From positions 1-64,000 of the forward strand of contig NZ_FNCJ01000016.1 in NCBI RefSeq assembly GCF_900100735.1: a stretch of 64,000 bases of DNA, read 5' to 3'. Source of the stretch: Paraburkholderia phenazinium. GTDB lineage: Bacteria > Pseudomonadota > Gammaproteobacteria > Burkholderiales > Burkholderiaceae. The notes beneath the pieces were generated by a model. The model did no database searches. It worked only from the letters and a program-made list of their open reading frames with translations, and was not told the origin of the DNA. The position numbers and the translations under genes were made by a program. Shown in pieces: positions 55,880-64,000 of this stretch (positions are counted from its first letter, which is position 1; the number at the start of each line of letters is the position of its first letter).

Positions 55880-57757
55880 TCACGGTGCGGCCTGCGCCGT
55901 GGCGGTCGTCGGCTGGCTCGCCGGGCTTTCGTCGGCCCACGGCGGCGGCAGGGTCCACAGTGCCAGCGCATCCGGTAGCGGCGTGCCGCGGTAAAAGCGC
56001 ACCAGATCCCGCTTCATCCCCGGCCGGGCCACGTCATCCAGATAAATCATATGCCCACCCTGGAAGAAGTTGACCTGCAAGTCCGGGTTCAAGCCGGGCA
56101 CCGTCTGCAAGCGCGCCAGTTGCTTCTCGGTATTGAGGAACGGCGTTGCCAGATCGTGGAAGCCGTTTTCCGAGAGCACTCTGAGGTGAGGGTTCAACGT
56201 CAGCGCACCCAGGAGATCGGGAATCGTATCGGGCAACGCCTGGCCATCGTGCGAGAAATTCCACACATTGATGATATTGTCGTTCAAAGGCATATACGTC
56301 GCATTCGGCGCCGAATACCCAAGATAGTCCGGCATCTGCGTCGCGAGAGCAGTCGTGAACGGTTGGGAGATCAAAATATCCGACGGGTCGGAATCGTTCT
56401 GCAGCCGCGGATCCGAATTCGGCAACGACACACGTCCGTCATACCGGCCTATCGTCGTGCCGGGAAGCAGGCTGGTCGAGAACGGATTGGCGTTGAAGTA
56501 GCCTTGCAGCGCCTGCAACGTCAGACCGGTTGGCAAGGTCCAGTTCTGTAGCGTCGATTGGCTGGGGAACACGGGGGTACCCAGGTAATCCGGGGCGCCA
56601 AGCTGGCTCAATACCCACGACTGGGAATAGCGCTTCAAGCGGTTGTATTCGGCCGTGACGAAAAGGCTCGTCTGGAATGCATAGAGATCCTGATTGAGCG
56701 GCGTCGGCGACACCTGGTTGTAGTAGGCGGCAACTTCCGCATAGCTGGGGAAGTAACCTGCCAGCGTATCCGTATCGAGTGCGAGTTCGCTCGTCGAATT
56801 GGTGATGGCCACCGCCTCGATCGCATCGGCAAAATAATTGAGAATCGAAGACTGCAGCACGATCCCCGTCAGATGCACACCCGCCGATTCCAGTGCGAGC
56901 GCCAGCATGTCGGTGCGCGGCGTACCGTACGACTCGCCGTACAGATAGATCGGCGAGCTGCTGCGATTATTCACCGTCACATAGCGCTCGATAAAATCGC
57001 GCATGATGTCGACGTCCGCATCCGTGCTCCAGTAAGTCTGGTTCGTATTAGGCAGAATCGCCTCGGAAAGCCCGGTTCCGGGAGGGTCGATATACACCAG
57101 ATCCGTGGTGTCGATCAGGCTATCCTTGTTGTCGACGAGCGGGTAATTCGGCCAGTTGCCGAACAGCGGGTCCGGGGTAGCCACTCGCGTCGGCGCAAAC
57201 GATCCGAGCCGCAACCAGATCGAAGCGGATCCCGGTCCGCCGTTGTAGATAAAGGTAACCGGCCGCGGCGAGCCGTTGGTGCTCGGCGCCGTATAAGCCA
57301 CATAGGACATCGTGGCTTCGGGCTTGCCGGTCGAGTCAGCAGCGGTCAAATGTCCAGTGGTGGTCGTGTAATTCACGGGCGTGCGGCCCAGCGTCCATTG
57401 GTAATGCATGACGGCCGCCTTCTCCGCAACCTGCGACGCCGCCAGACCATCGGTTGCATTGCTCGAATAGGCGACCGGGTCGAGATACGGCTGATTCGCC
57501 GTTTGCGACTGCGCTTGTGCTTGCGCCTGCGCCTGCGACTGCGACTGCGACTGCGCTTGTGCTTTTGCCTGCGACTGAGCCGCGCTTTGCTGGTTCGCCG
57601 CGCTCTGCTGCGCATTGGCAACGGTACTCGCCGCCGACCCGCCGTCGCCACCTCCGCATCCGCCGAGCAGCATGGTTACGGACGCTACAGCCACTAGGGA
57701 CGGCAAAAAATGCCGACGGGGCCGGCGCTTGCCGGTAAAACCCTTATCTCGTTTCAT
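55880..57757 (-). CDS. S10 serine carboxypeptidase-like lipoprotein
   Basis: 625 residues. Lipoprotein signal (VASVTMLLGGC, Cys34), then a low-complexity linker of Gln/Ala/Ser repeats (about 50-87), then the alpha/beta-hydrolase peptidase S10 domain: NGGPGSAS (172-179), GESYGTPR (274-281, nucleophile Ser276), SENGFHDLATPF with the acid, and FFQGGHMIYLD with the catalytic His. All triad residues are seen. Exported and likely outer-membrane-anchored; it removes C-terminal residues from peptides. AAGGA ribosome binding site at ATG 57757. Confidence 0.86.
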   Translation of the reverse strand: MKRDKGFTGKRRPRRHFLPSLVAVASVTMLLGGCGGGDGGSAASTVANAQQSAANQQSAAQSQAKAQAQSQSQSQAQAQAQAQSQTANQPYLDPVAYSSNATDGLAASQVAEKAAVMHYQWTLGRTPVNYTTTTGHLTAADSTGKPEATMSYVAYTAPSTNGSPRPVTFIYNGGPGSASIWLRLGSFAPTRVATPDPLFGNWPNYPLVDNKDSLIDTTDLVYIDPPGTGLSEAILPNTNQTYWSTDADVDIMRDFIERYVTVNNRSSSPIYLYGESYGTPRTDMLALALESAGVHLTGIVLQSSILNYFADAIEAVAITNSTSELALDTDTLAGYFPSYAEVAAYYNQVSPTPLNQDLYAFQTSLFVTAEYNRLKRYSQSWVLSQLGAPDYLGTPVFPSQSTLQNWTLPTGLTLQALQGYFNANPFSTSLLPGTTIGRYDGRVSLPNSDPRLQNDSDPSDILISQPFTTALATQMPDYLGYSAPNATYMPLNDNIINVWNFSHDGQALPDTIPDLLGALTLNPHLRVLSENGFHDLATPFLNTEKQLARLQTVPGLNPDLQVNFFQGGHMIYLDDVARPGMKRDLVRFYRGTPLPDALALWTLPPPWADESPASQPTTATAQAAP

Positions 57758-58193
57758 CTCAATCCTTGGCGGTGGATTCAACTACCGTTTCACAAAGGGC
57801 GCCGTCGTCGAAGCAAATCCATTGGAGCCGAGCTCGCGCGGATAGCACTAGACAGCGGGTGAGAGCCAACTTGATTCAATGGGCATAGATTCAAGCAGGA
57901 ATGTCAATTAATTAGCATTCCTGCTTATTCAGATTGGATAAATCGCTCGATTTTGCGGGGACATCATGCAGTTGAATCGTCGTGTTTTGACTGCAGATGA
58001 AAAATAGGTGACGCGGTACGCATTTGTCAAGGAAGCAAAGCGGTACCGTCAATTGAAAACACAGGAGGCTCAAGCTGGAAGGCGAAGACACGGATAACGC
58101 GAAGCGATAGCCGGAAAAACGAAGTTATTCGGTATGCCGCGATGGAGTGCATGAGCGCGCAGGCGCGCTACCGCCTGTGCGCTCATCCGCTGA
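57758..58193. other. Non-coding stretch upstream of the S10 peptidase
   Basis: AT-rich for this genome (57870-58070), with no believable gene. Probably holds the promoter of the peptidase/EF-hand pair and the end of the pyrimidine operon. No clear terminator after hydA seen. Confidence 0.45.
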
Positions 58194-59645
58194 TCACCGC
58201 TCTACCGCGTGCGGCTCCTTGAGTTTGTTAGCCACGCGAATTGCGTCAAAATACGCGGCGTTAGGCGGACGCTTCAGATACTGCCCCGCGCCTCTGACCG
58301 CCCGCAGATCGCCGTCGGTCCACGCCAGCGCGCCGCGTGTGAGCGTATGCATTGCCACGCCCTGCACCGTCATGCCTTCGAAGACATTGAAATCCACCTT
58401 CTGGTGATGGGTCTTGACCGAAATGGTTTTGGTCGCGGCCGGGTCCCACACCACCAGGTCAGCGTCCGCCCCAACCTGCACGGCCCCTTTACGCGGATAG
58501 AGGTTGAAAATCTGCGCAGCATTAGCCGAGGTAATCCGCACGAACTCGTTCGGCGTCAGACGCCCCGAATTCACGCCGTGATGCCATAGCACCGACATGC
58601 GGTCTTCCACCCCGCCGCAGCCGTTCGGAATCTTCGTGAAGTCCTCGCGGCCCATGGCCTTTTGCGACGCGCAGAACACGCAGTGATCGGTTGCGGTAGT
58701 GTGTAACTGCCCCGCTTGCAGTCCGCTCCACAGCGCCTCGCGATGCTCGGCGGAGCGAAACGGCGGGCTCATCACATGCGCCGCGGCGCGGGTCCAGTCG
58801 GGATCGCGATAGACGGCCTCATCGATCACCAGATGCCCCGGCAAGACTTCGCCGAACACGCGCAGACCTTGACTGCGAGCCCGTGCAATCGCATCGACCG
58901 CATCCTTGGACGACACGTGCACGATATACACCGGCACGCCCAGCACCTGGGCAATCCGGATCGCACGATTGGCCGCTTCACCCTCCACTTCCGGCGGCCG
59001 CGAGAGCGGATGCGCTTCCGGCCCGGTGATGCCTTTCGCCAGCAACTGCCGCTGCAACTGGAACACCAGTTCGCCGTTTTCTGCATGCACGGTGGGCAAG
59101 GCGCCCAGTTCGAGCGAACGTGCGAAGCTGTTCACCAGCACTTCGTCGTCCGCCATGATGGCGTTCTTGTAGGCCATGAAGTGCTTGAAGCTCGACACCC
59201 CATGTTCATGCACCAGCGTGCCCATGTCGCGATGCACCGATTCGTCCCACCAGGTCACCGCCACATGAAAGCCGTAGTCCGCAGCAGCCTTCTCGGCCCA
59301 GCCGCGCCACGACTGAAACGCTTCCATCAGCGACTGCCGCGGGCTCGGAATCACGAAATCGATGATGCTCGTGGTGCCGCCCGACAGGCCCGCCGCCGTG
59401 CCCGTATAAAAGTCGTCGCTTGCCGTGGTGCCCATAAAGGGCAACTCCATATGCGTGTGCGGGTCGATGCCGCCGGGCATCACATACTGTCCATGCGCGT
59501 CGACAATCGACGCGCCCGCCGGCGCCTCCAGGTCCGGGCCAACCTGCAGGATCGTGCCGCCGTCCTGCGGGTCGGCACACAATACGTCCGCCCGCCAGCT
59601 ACGGTCCGCGTCGATTACCGTGCCGCCGCGAATCAGGGTCGTCAT
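58194..59645 (-). CDS. hydA: Dihydropyrimidinase
   Basis: 483 residues of the amidohydrolase D-hydantoinase/dihydropyrimidinase family. Metal site GGIDPHTHMELPFMG (about 55-69), the carboxylated Lys in SSFKHFMAYKNA (about 148-159), and THAENGELVF-like, HVSSKDAVDAI, DHCVF stretches. It opens the ring of dihydrouracil or dihydrothymine to the N-carbamoyl-beta-amino acid. GAGGAGG ribosome binding site. Last visible gene of a minus-strand unit with preT, preA and the transporter; beta-ureidopropionase is not in the window. Confidence 0.93.
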   Translation of the reverse strand: MTTLIRGGTVIDADRSWRADVLCADPQDGGTILQVGPDLEAPAGASIVDAHGQYVMPGGIDPHTHMELPFMGTTASDDFYTGTAAGLSGGTTSIIDFVIPSPRQSLMEAFQSWRGWAEKAAADYGFHVAVTWWDESVHRDMGTLVHEHGVSSFKHFMAYKNAIMADDEVLVNSFARSLELGALPTVHAENGELVFQLQRQLLAKGITGPEAHPLSRPPEVEGEAANRAIRIAQVLGVPVYIVHVSSKDAVDAIARARSQGLRVFGEVLPGHLVIDEAVYRDPDWTRAAAHVMSPPFRSAEHREALWSGLQAGQLHTTATDHCVFCASQKAMGREDFTKIPNGCGGVEDRMSVLWHHGVNSGRLTPNEFVRITSANAAQIFNLYPRKGAVQVGADADLVVWDPAATKTISVKTHHQKVDFNVFEGMTVQGVAMHTLTRGALAWTDGDLRAVRGAGQYLKRPPNAAYFDAIRVANKLKEPHAVER

Positions 59646-59695
59646 CTTGCTGCCTCCTCATTGACTGCTATGTGTTCATTGCCACTGCCAAAGCC

Positions 59696-61207
59696 TCATG
59701 CGCTCGCCACCCGCGCACTGGGCCCCTTGCTCAGCTTCATCCACGCGCTATAGACGATAGACGCCAACGCGAGACCCACGAACCATGCATACGTGTACAG
59801 CGTATTGAAAAACGCCGGCACGTTGGGAAACGCCGCCGGAAACGCCGTATGCAGAAAGCCCGGCAGATTCGGCAAGACGCCCACCAGCAACGCCACCACC
59901 GCGCCGATATTCCAGCCGCCCGTATAGCTGTATTCGCCGTTCTCGTCGAACAGCTCGCGCGGGTCGAGCCGTGTGCCGCGAATCAGGAAGTAGTCCACCA
60001 TCAGAATACCCGCCACCGGGCCGAGCAAGGCGGAATAACCAACCAGCCACGTAAAAATGTAGCCTTGCGTCGTGGCGAGAATCTTCCACGGCATCATCAC
60101 AATCGCAATCGTCGCGGTGATCATGCCGCCGACGCGATAGGTAATGCCCTTCGGCCACAGGCTCGAAAAGTCGTAAGCAGGACCGACGAGGTTGGCGGCA
60201 AGATTGCAGCACATCGTATCGAGCGTCAGAATCACCAGCGCGACACCCACGCCGATGCCGGTCATGCGGCTTGTCAGATCGATAGGATCCCAGATTGCCT
60301 TGCCGTAGATCACCACCGTAGCCGAGGTCACCACCACCGAGATCACCGAGAGCAGCGCCATCGGCGCCGGCAAGCCGATCGACTGGCCGATCACCTGGTC
60401 GCGCTGCGAACGGGCAAAGCGCGTGAAGTCGGGAATATTCAACGCGAGCGTGGCCCAGAAGCCCACCATCGCGGTCAGCCCCGGCCAGAAGGTCACCCAG
60501 AAGAGCCCTTCTTTCTTGCCGCCCGCCACGAATTGCGACGGCGCGGCCAGCATCGTGCCGAGGCCGCCGGCCTTCGAGGTCGCCCACCAGACCAGCGCGA
60601 TGCACATCACCACCTTGATCGGCGCGGACCAGCTTTCGAGCCAGCGGATCGAATCGGTGCCGTGCAAAATGAAGTAAATCTGCAGCGCCCAGAACACGAG
60701 GAAGCACGCCAGTTGCGCAAGCGAGATGTCGAGAAACGGCAGTGCCTCGCCATGCAGTGCATTGCCGGTGAGGATATTGAGCAGCGTATAGATCGCGCTG
60801 CCGCCTAGCCACGTCTGAATACCGTACCAGCCGCAGGCAACGATAGCCCGCAGCATGGCCGGCAGTTTCGCGCCCTGGGTGCCGAACGACGAGCGCACCA
60901 GCACCGCATACGGAATGCCGTGCTTCGCCCCGGCATGGCCGATCAACAGCATCGGCACCAGCACGATCAGGTTGCCCAGCAGCACGGTGAGCACCGCCTG
61001 CCACGGTGACATGCCCTGCTCCGTCAACCCGGCAGCAAGCATGTATGAGGCGATATTCATCACCATCCCCACCCATAGCGCCGCGAAGTGATACCACTTC
61101 CAGGTACGCTGCGCGGCGCCGGTCGGCGCCAGGTCGTCGTTATAAAGACTGCTGCCTTGCACGCCGGCCGCTAGCTGCGGTTCGGCGCCTTGCGCTGTCG
61201 GTTTCAT
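59696..61207 (-). CDS. NCS1-family nucleobase:cation symporter
   Basis: 503 residues with twelve membrane helices. Family blocks: YNDDLAPTGAAQRTW at the N-terminus, FAALWVGMVMNIASYMLAAGL, and FTRFARSQRDQVIGQSIGLP. The related Mhp1 protein transports hydantoins; others take up cytosine, uracil or allantoin. Position between preA and hydA suggests pyrimidine or dihydropyrimidine/hydantoin import for this pathway. Ribosome binding site GGAG. Confidence 0.88.
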   Translation of the reverse strand: MKPTAQGAEPQLAAGVQGSSLYNDDLAPTGAAQRTWKWYHFAALWVGMVMNIASYMLAAGLTEQGMSPWQAVLTVLLGNLIVLVPMLLIGHAGAKHGIPYAVLVRSSFGTQGAKLPAMLRAIVACGWYGIQTWLGGSAIYTLLNILTGNALHGEALPFLDISLAQLACFLVFWALQIYFILHGTDSIRWLESWSAPIKVVMCIALVWWATSKAGGLGTMLAAPSQFVAGGKKEGLFWVTFWPGLTAMVGFWATLALNIPDFTRFARSQRDQVIGQSIGLPAPMALLSVISVVVTSATVVIYGKAIWDPIDLTSRMTGIGVGVALVILTLDTMCCNLAANLVGPAYDFSSLWPKGITYRVGGMITATIAIVMMPWKILATTQGYIFTWLVGYSALLGPVAGILMVDYFLIRGTRLDPRELFDENGEYSYTGGWNIGAVVALLVGVLPNLPGFLHTAFPAAFPNVPAFFNTLYTYAWFVGLALASIVYSAWMKLSKGPSARVASA

Positions 61208-61329
61208 TGAACAATCTCCAGTTCGTCGTTGTGGCCCGCGCCCCTCTAGGCATGTTTGCGGAGGCGTCGGGCCGGTCAGGAACCCACATCGTTACAAGCG
61301 CATCGTGTGCTGCAGTTCTGCTTTGTCAC

Positions 61330-62661
61330 TCAGGCCGCTTTCGCGGTGGCGTGCTGGGCCGCGGCTTGCTCCGCCGGTTGCCCGGCTTGCGCTTCGCCTG
61401 CATCCACGCGCGCCGGGTTGTTCGGGTGCGTGGTCCAGTTCGCATACTCGCCCGTGTCGACCCGTTCCATCGTGATGCATTGATCGACCGGGCAAACATG
61501 CATGCATAAATTGCACCCGACACACTCGGAGTCCACCACTTCAAAATGCCGCACGCCATCTTTTTCGCGTGTGATCGCCTGGTGCGAGGTGTCCTCGCAG
61601 GCGATATGGCACAGGCCGCACTGGATACACTTGTCCTGGTCGATGCGCGCCTTGATGTCGTACTTGAGGTTCAGGTACTTCCAGTCCGTCACGTTGGGCA
61701 CCGCGCGGCCACGAAAATCGTCGAGCGTCGCGTAGCCTTTTTCGTCCATCCAGTTCGACAAGCCGTCGGCGAGGTCGGAAACGATCCGGAAACCGTAGTG
61801 CATGGCCGCCGTGCAGACCTGCACGCTGCCCGCGCCCAGCACGATGAATTCCGCCGCATCGCGCCAGGTCGAAATGCCGCCGATGCCGGAGATCGGCAGA
61901 TTGGGGGTTTCGACGTCGCGGGCGATTTCGGCCACCATGTTCAGTGCGATCGGTTTGACCGCGGGCCCGCAATAGCCGCCATGCGTGCCCTTGCCGTCGA
62001 CAATCGGCATCGGGGCCATTACGTCAAGGTCCACGCCGACGATCGAGTTAATGGTATTGATCAGCGACACACCATCCGCGCCGCCCTTGTAGGCTGCGCG
62101 CGAGCCTGTGCGGATGTCGCTGATATTCGGCGTCAGCTTCACGAGACAGGGCAGCTTGGTGCCCTCCTTCACCCAGCGCGTGACCATCTCCACGTATTCG
62201 GGCACCTGGCCCACCGCCGCGCCCATGCCGCGCTCGCTCATGCCATGCGGGCAGCCAAAATTCAATTCGACCGCATCGGCGCCGGTGTCTTCGACGAGCG
62301 GCAGTATCCATTTCCAGTCGCGCTCGTTGCACGGCACCATCAGCGAGACAATCAGCGCGCGATCCGGCCAGTCGCGTTTGACCTGGGCGATCTCGCGCAG
62401 GTTGACGTCGAGCGGGCGGTCGGTAATCAGTTCGATATTGTTCAGGCCGGCGATACGTTGCCCGTTCCATTGCACCGCGCCGTAGCGCGAGCTGACGTTG
62501 ACCACATGCGGGTCGAGGCCGAGCGTCTTCCAGACCACGCCGCCCCAGCCCGCTTCGAAGGCGCGGTTGACGTTATAGGCCTTGTCGGTCGGCGGCGCGA
62601 AGGCGAGCCAGAAAGGGTTCGGCGAGGTGATGCCGGCAATCGTACAGCGCAGATCGGCCAT
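61330..62661 (-). CDS. preA: NAD-dependent dihydropyrimidine dehydrogenase, PreA subunit
   Basis: 443 residues: FMN barrel of the dihydroorotate-dehydrogenase type (ADLRCTIAGITSPNPFWLAFAPPTD, LNFGCPHGMSERGMGAAVGQ), then C-terminal ferredoxin-like domain with two 4Fe-4S motifs, CIQCGLCHIACED and CVGCNLCMHVCPVDQC. It reduces uracil and thymine to the dihydro forms with PreT. A slightly longer C-terminal tail (Ala/Gln-rich) than in E. coli. AAGGAG ribosome binding site. Confidence 0.94.
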   Translation of the reverse strand: MADLRCTIAGITSPNPFWLAFAPPTDKAYNVNRAFEAGWGGVVWKTLGLDPHVVNVSSRYGAVQWNGQRIAGLNNIELITDRPLDVNLREIAQVKRDWPDRALIVSLMVPCNERDWKWILPLVEDTGADAVELNFGCPHGMSERGMGAAVGQVPEYVEMVTRWVKEGTKLPCLVKLTPNISDIRTGSRAAYKGGADGVSLINTINSIVGVDLDVMAPMPIVDGKGTHGGYCGPAVKPIALNMVAEIARDVETPNLPISGIGGISTWRDAAEFIVLGAGSVQVCTAAMHYGFRIVSDLADGLSNWMDEKGYATLDDFRGRAVPNVTDWKYLNLKYDIKARIDQDKCIQCGLCHIACEDTSHQAITREKDGVRHFEVVDSECVGCNLCMHVCPVDQCITMERVDTGEYANWTTHPNNPARVDAGEAQAGQPAEQAAAQHATAKAA

Positions 62662-62758
62662 GTTCGGCTCCTTGGGGACTCTGTTTTATCGTGGTGTCGG
62701 TTTGTCGCTGGGTGGCTTGATGGGCTTTGCCAGGTGCAAGCACGCGCCTTAGGGATCG

Positions 62759-64000
62759 CTAAGCGGCCTTGACTGCCGTGCGGGCAAACTGCGCATCGAT
62801 CGCGGCGGCGGCAAGCTTGCCGTCCTGCACCGCCTGCACCGTCAGATCGACACCGCCCGTCGCAGCGCAATCGCCGCCGGCCCACACATCCGGCAAGGAG
62901 GTCTGCCCGTTCGCGTCGACGGCAATCCGGTTGCCGTCGAGCGTCAGCAGATCGCGCTCCACGCCCACTGCCACCAGCGTCTGGCCGATGGCCTTCAGCA
63001 CCATGTCCGCCTCGATAGTGAAGCGCTCCACGCCCTCGGCGGACGCACGTTCGAACTCGACGTCCGTCACCGTGCCGTCGCTGCCGATTAGCCGCACCGG
63101 CTTTGCATGCGTGATAAGCGTCACGCCCTGGCTCTGCGCGAATTCGCGTTCGGCCCAGGTTGCGCTCATGGTCTCCACGCCACGCCGGTACACCATCGTC
63201 ACCGTCGTCGCCCCGAGCTTGCGGCTCTGCACGGCGGCATCCACGGCCGTATTGCCGCCGCCGATCACCACCACCCGGCGCCCCACCCGCACCGTCGCGA
63301 GGTCGCTCGCCTGACGCACCTGCTCGATGAAATCCACCGCGTTGAGCACACCATCAAGCGCCTCCCCTTCCAGCGCCAGTTCGCGCACGCCGGTCAGGCC
63401 AATGGCGAGAAACACCGCGTCATGTTGCTTGCGCAAGGCATCGAGACTCACGTCGCGGCCGAGCGCCACCCCGGTCTTGAGGGCGATGCCGCCCACCGAA
63501 AGCAGCCACGCCACTTCACGCTGCGCAAAATCGTCGACCGTCTTGTAGGCGGCAATGCCGTATTCGTTGAGCCCACCTGCCTTGTCGTGCGCGTCGTAAA
63601 TCGTCACCGTGTGCCCGGCCAGCGCCAGACGATGCGCGCACGCGAGGCCAGCCGGACCGGCACCGACCACCGCCACATGACGCCCGGTTTCGGCTGCCCG
63701 CTTGAACAGCACCTCGCCGCGCGCCATCGCCCAGTCGGTCGCGTGACGCTGCAACGCGCCGATCGCCACCGGCTTCTCGTCCTGATGGTTGCGCACGCAA
63801 GCACCTTCGCAAAGAATCTCGGTCGGGCAGACTCGCGCACACATGCCGCCCAACGGATTCGCCGAGAGAATATCCACCGCGGCGCCCTTCAGATTGCCGT
63901 TGCCGATCTTGCGGATAAAGCTGGGAATGTCGATCTGCGTCGGACATGCCTGAATGCACGGCGCGTCGTAGCAGTAGTGACAGCGGCTCGCCGCGACCGC
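62759..64000 (-). CDS. preT: NAD-dependent dihydropyrimidine dehydrogenase, PreT subunit (5' end beyond window)
   Basis: The frame is open to the window edge: 413 residues are visible, with RCHYCYDAPCIQACPTQIDIP at the start, so a few residues of the N-terminus are missing. Cysteine-rich 4Fe-4S segments CHYCYDAPCIQAC and CARVCPTEILCEGAC, FAD loop VVGAGPAGLACAHRLA, NAD(P) loop VVIGGGNTAVDAA and GGDCAATGG. It passes electrons from NADH to PreA, like the N-terminal third of eukaryotic dihydropyrimidine dehydrogenase. The start of the minus-strand pyrimidine-degradation operon lies right of the window. Confidence 0.94.
   Translation of the reverse strand, partial: AVAASRCHYCYDAPCIQACPTQIDIPSFIRKIGNGNLKGAAVDILSANPLGGMCARVCPTEILCEGACVRNHQDEKPVAIGALQRHATDWAMARGEVLFKRAAETGRHVAVVGAGPAGLACAHRLALAGHTVTIYDAHDKAGGLNEYGIAAYKTVDDFAQREVAWLLSVGGIALKTGVALGRDVSLDALRKQHDAVFLAIGLTGVRELALEGEALDGVLNAVDFIEQVRQASDLATVRVGRRVVVIGGGNTAVDAAVQSRKLGATTVTMVYRRGVETMSATWAEREFAQSQGVTLITHAKPVRLIGSDGTVTDVEFERASAEGVERFTIEADMVLKAIGQTLVAVGVERDLLTLDGNRIAVDANGQTSLPDVWAGGDCAATGGVDLTVQAVQDGKLAAAAIDAQFARTAVKAA

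Noticed and set aside
56558..57697. A 379-codon plus-strand frame
   Set aside because: Antisense to the S10 peptidase; ends in an Arg/Leu repeat which is just the reverse of the Gln/Ala linker.
58716..59753. A 345-codon plus-strand frame
   Set aside because: Antisense to the dihydropyrimidinase gene.

Overview
The window looks like a chromosome segment of a Burkholderiaceae beta-proteobacterium, most likely Paraburkholderia or Burkholderia. It is GC-rich, and its gene families are typical of that group: the DUF2844/DUF3443 pair, an entericidin-type lipoprotein, the MXKDX repeat protein, a lactate permease, and a P2-like prophage with an SOS box. Most genes are short operons of transporters, regulators and catabolic enzymes.

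Positions 1-7.7 kb hold a decayed P2-like prophage. From the left edge it contains the start of a VgrG gene, an orphan D12-class adenine methylase, a LexA (SOS) box in front of a frameshifted small gene, a lysis cassette (Rz/Rz1 spanins, endolysin, two small membrane proteins), the tail genes D, X and U, and only the C-terminal end of the tape-measure gene. That end abuts an excisionase-like fragment and a tyrosine integrase, so the head, sheath and early genes have been deleted. The integrase lies beside a tRNA-Leu(UAA) gene at 7859-8224. That tRNA is split in its anticodon loop by a 281-nt group I (IC3-like) intron; the join restores a perfect tRNA. I regard this as the most interesting feature in the window.

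Positions 8.3-14.5 kb hold a LacI-type regulator, a binding-protein-dependent ABC importer (binding protein, two permeases, ATPase) and a GpdQ-like phosphodiesterase, probably one organophosphate or related uptake unit. Next come a YejA-like peptide-binding protein, a DUF2569 membrane protein and an MFS exporter. Positions 18.5-22.8 kb hold a stress/signalling block: a REC-only protein, a NarL-type regulator, a ferritin-like protein, a DUF1328 miniprotein, a HisKA_3 sensor kinase and an entericidin. Positions 22.9-31.7 kb carry a DUF4397 lipoprotein, a FadH-like dienoyl-CoA reductase, an EamA exporter, an MXKDX repeat protein, a DUF1223 / cytochrome b561 / molybdopterin-oxidoreductase operon, a shortened GNAT acetyltransferase and Rnk.

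Positions 31.8-42.1 kb hold a TPP riboswitch with thiC, a Tyr/Gly-rich lipoprotein, an L-lactate permease, a second EamA exporter, BamC, and the DUF2844/DUF3443 pair. Positions 42.4-46.3 kb hold two tandem HMW1C-like (GT41) cytoplasmic N-glycosyltransferases with no adhesin beside them. Positions 47.6-55.3 kb form a sulfur-flavoured region: a flavin monooxygenase of the NtaA/DszA type, an exported methyltransferase-like lipoprotein, an SsuABC-type sulfonate importer and a cystine-type amino-acid importer. An EF-hand protein and a secreted S10 carboxypeptidase follow. The right end (58.2-64.0 kb) is the reductive pyrimidine-degradation operon preT-preA-transporter-hydA on the minus strand; preT runs off the edge.
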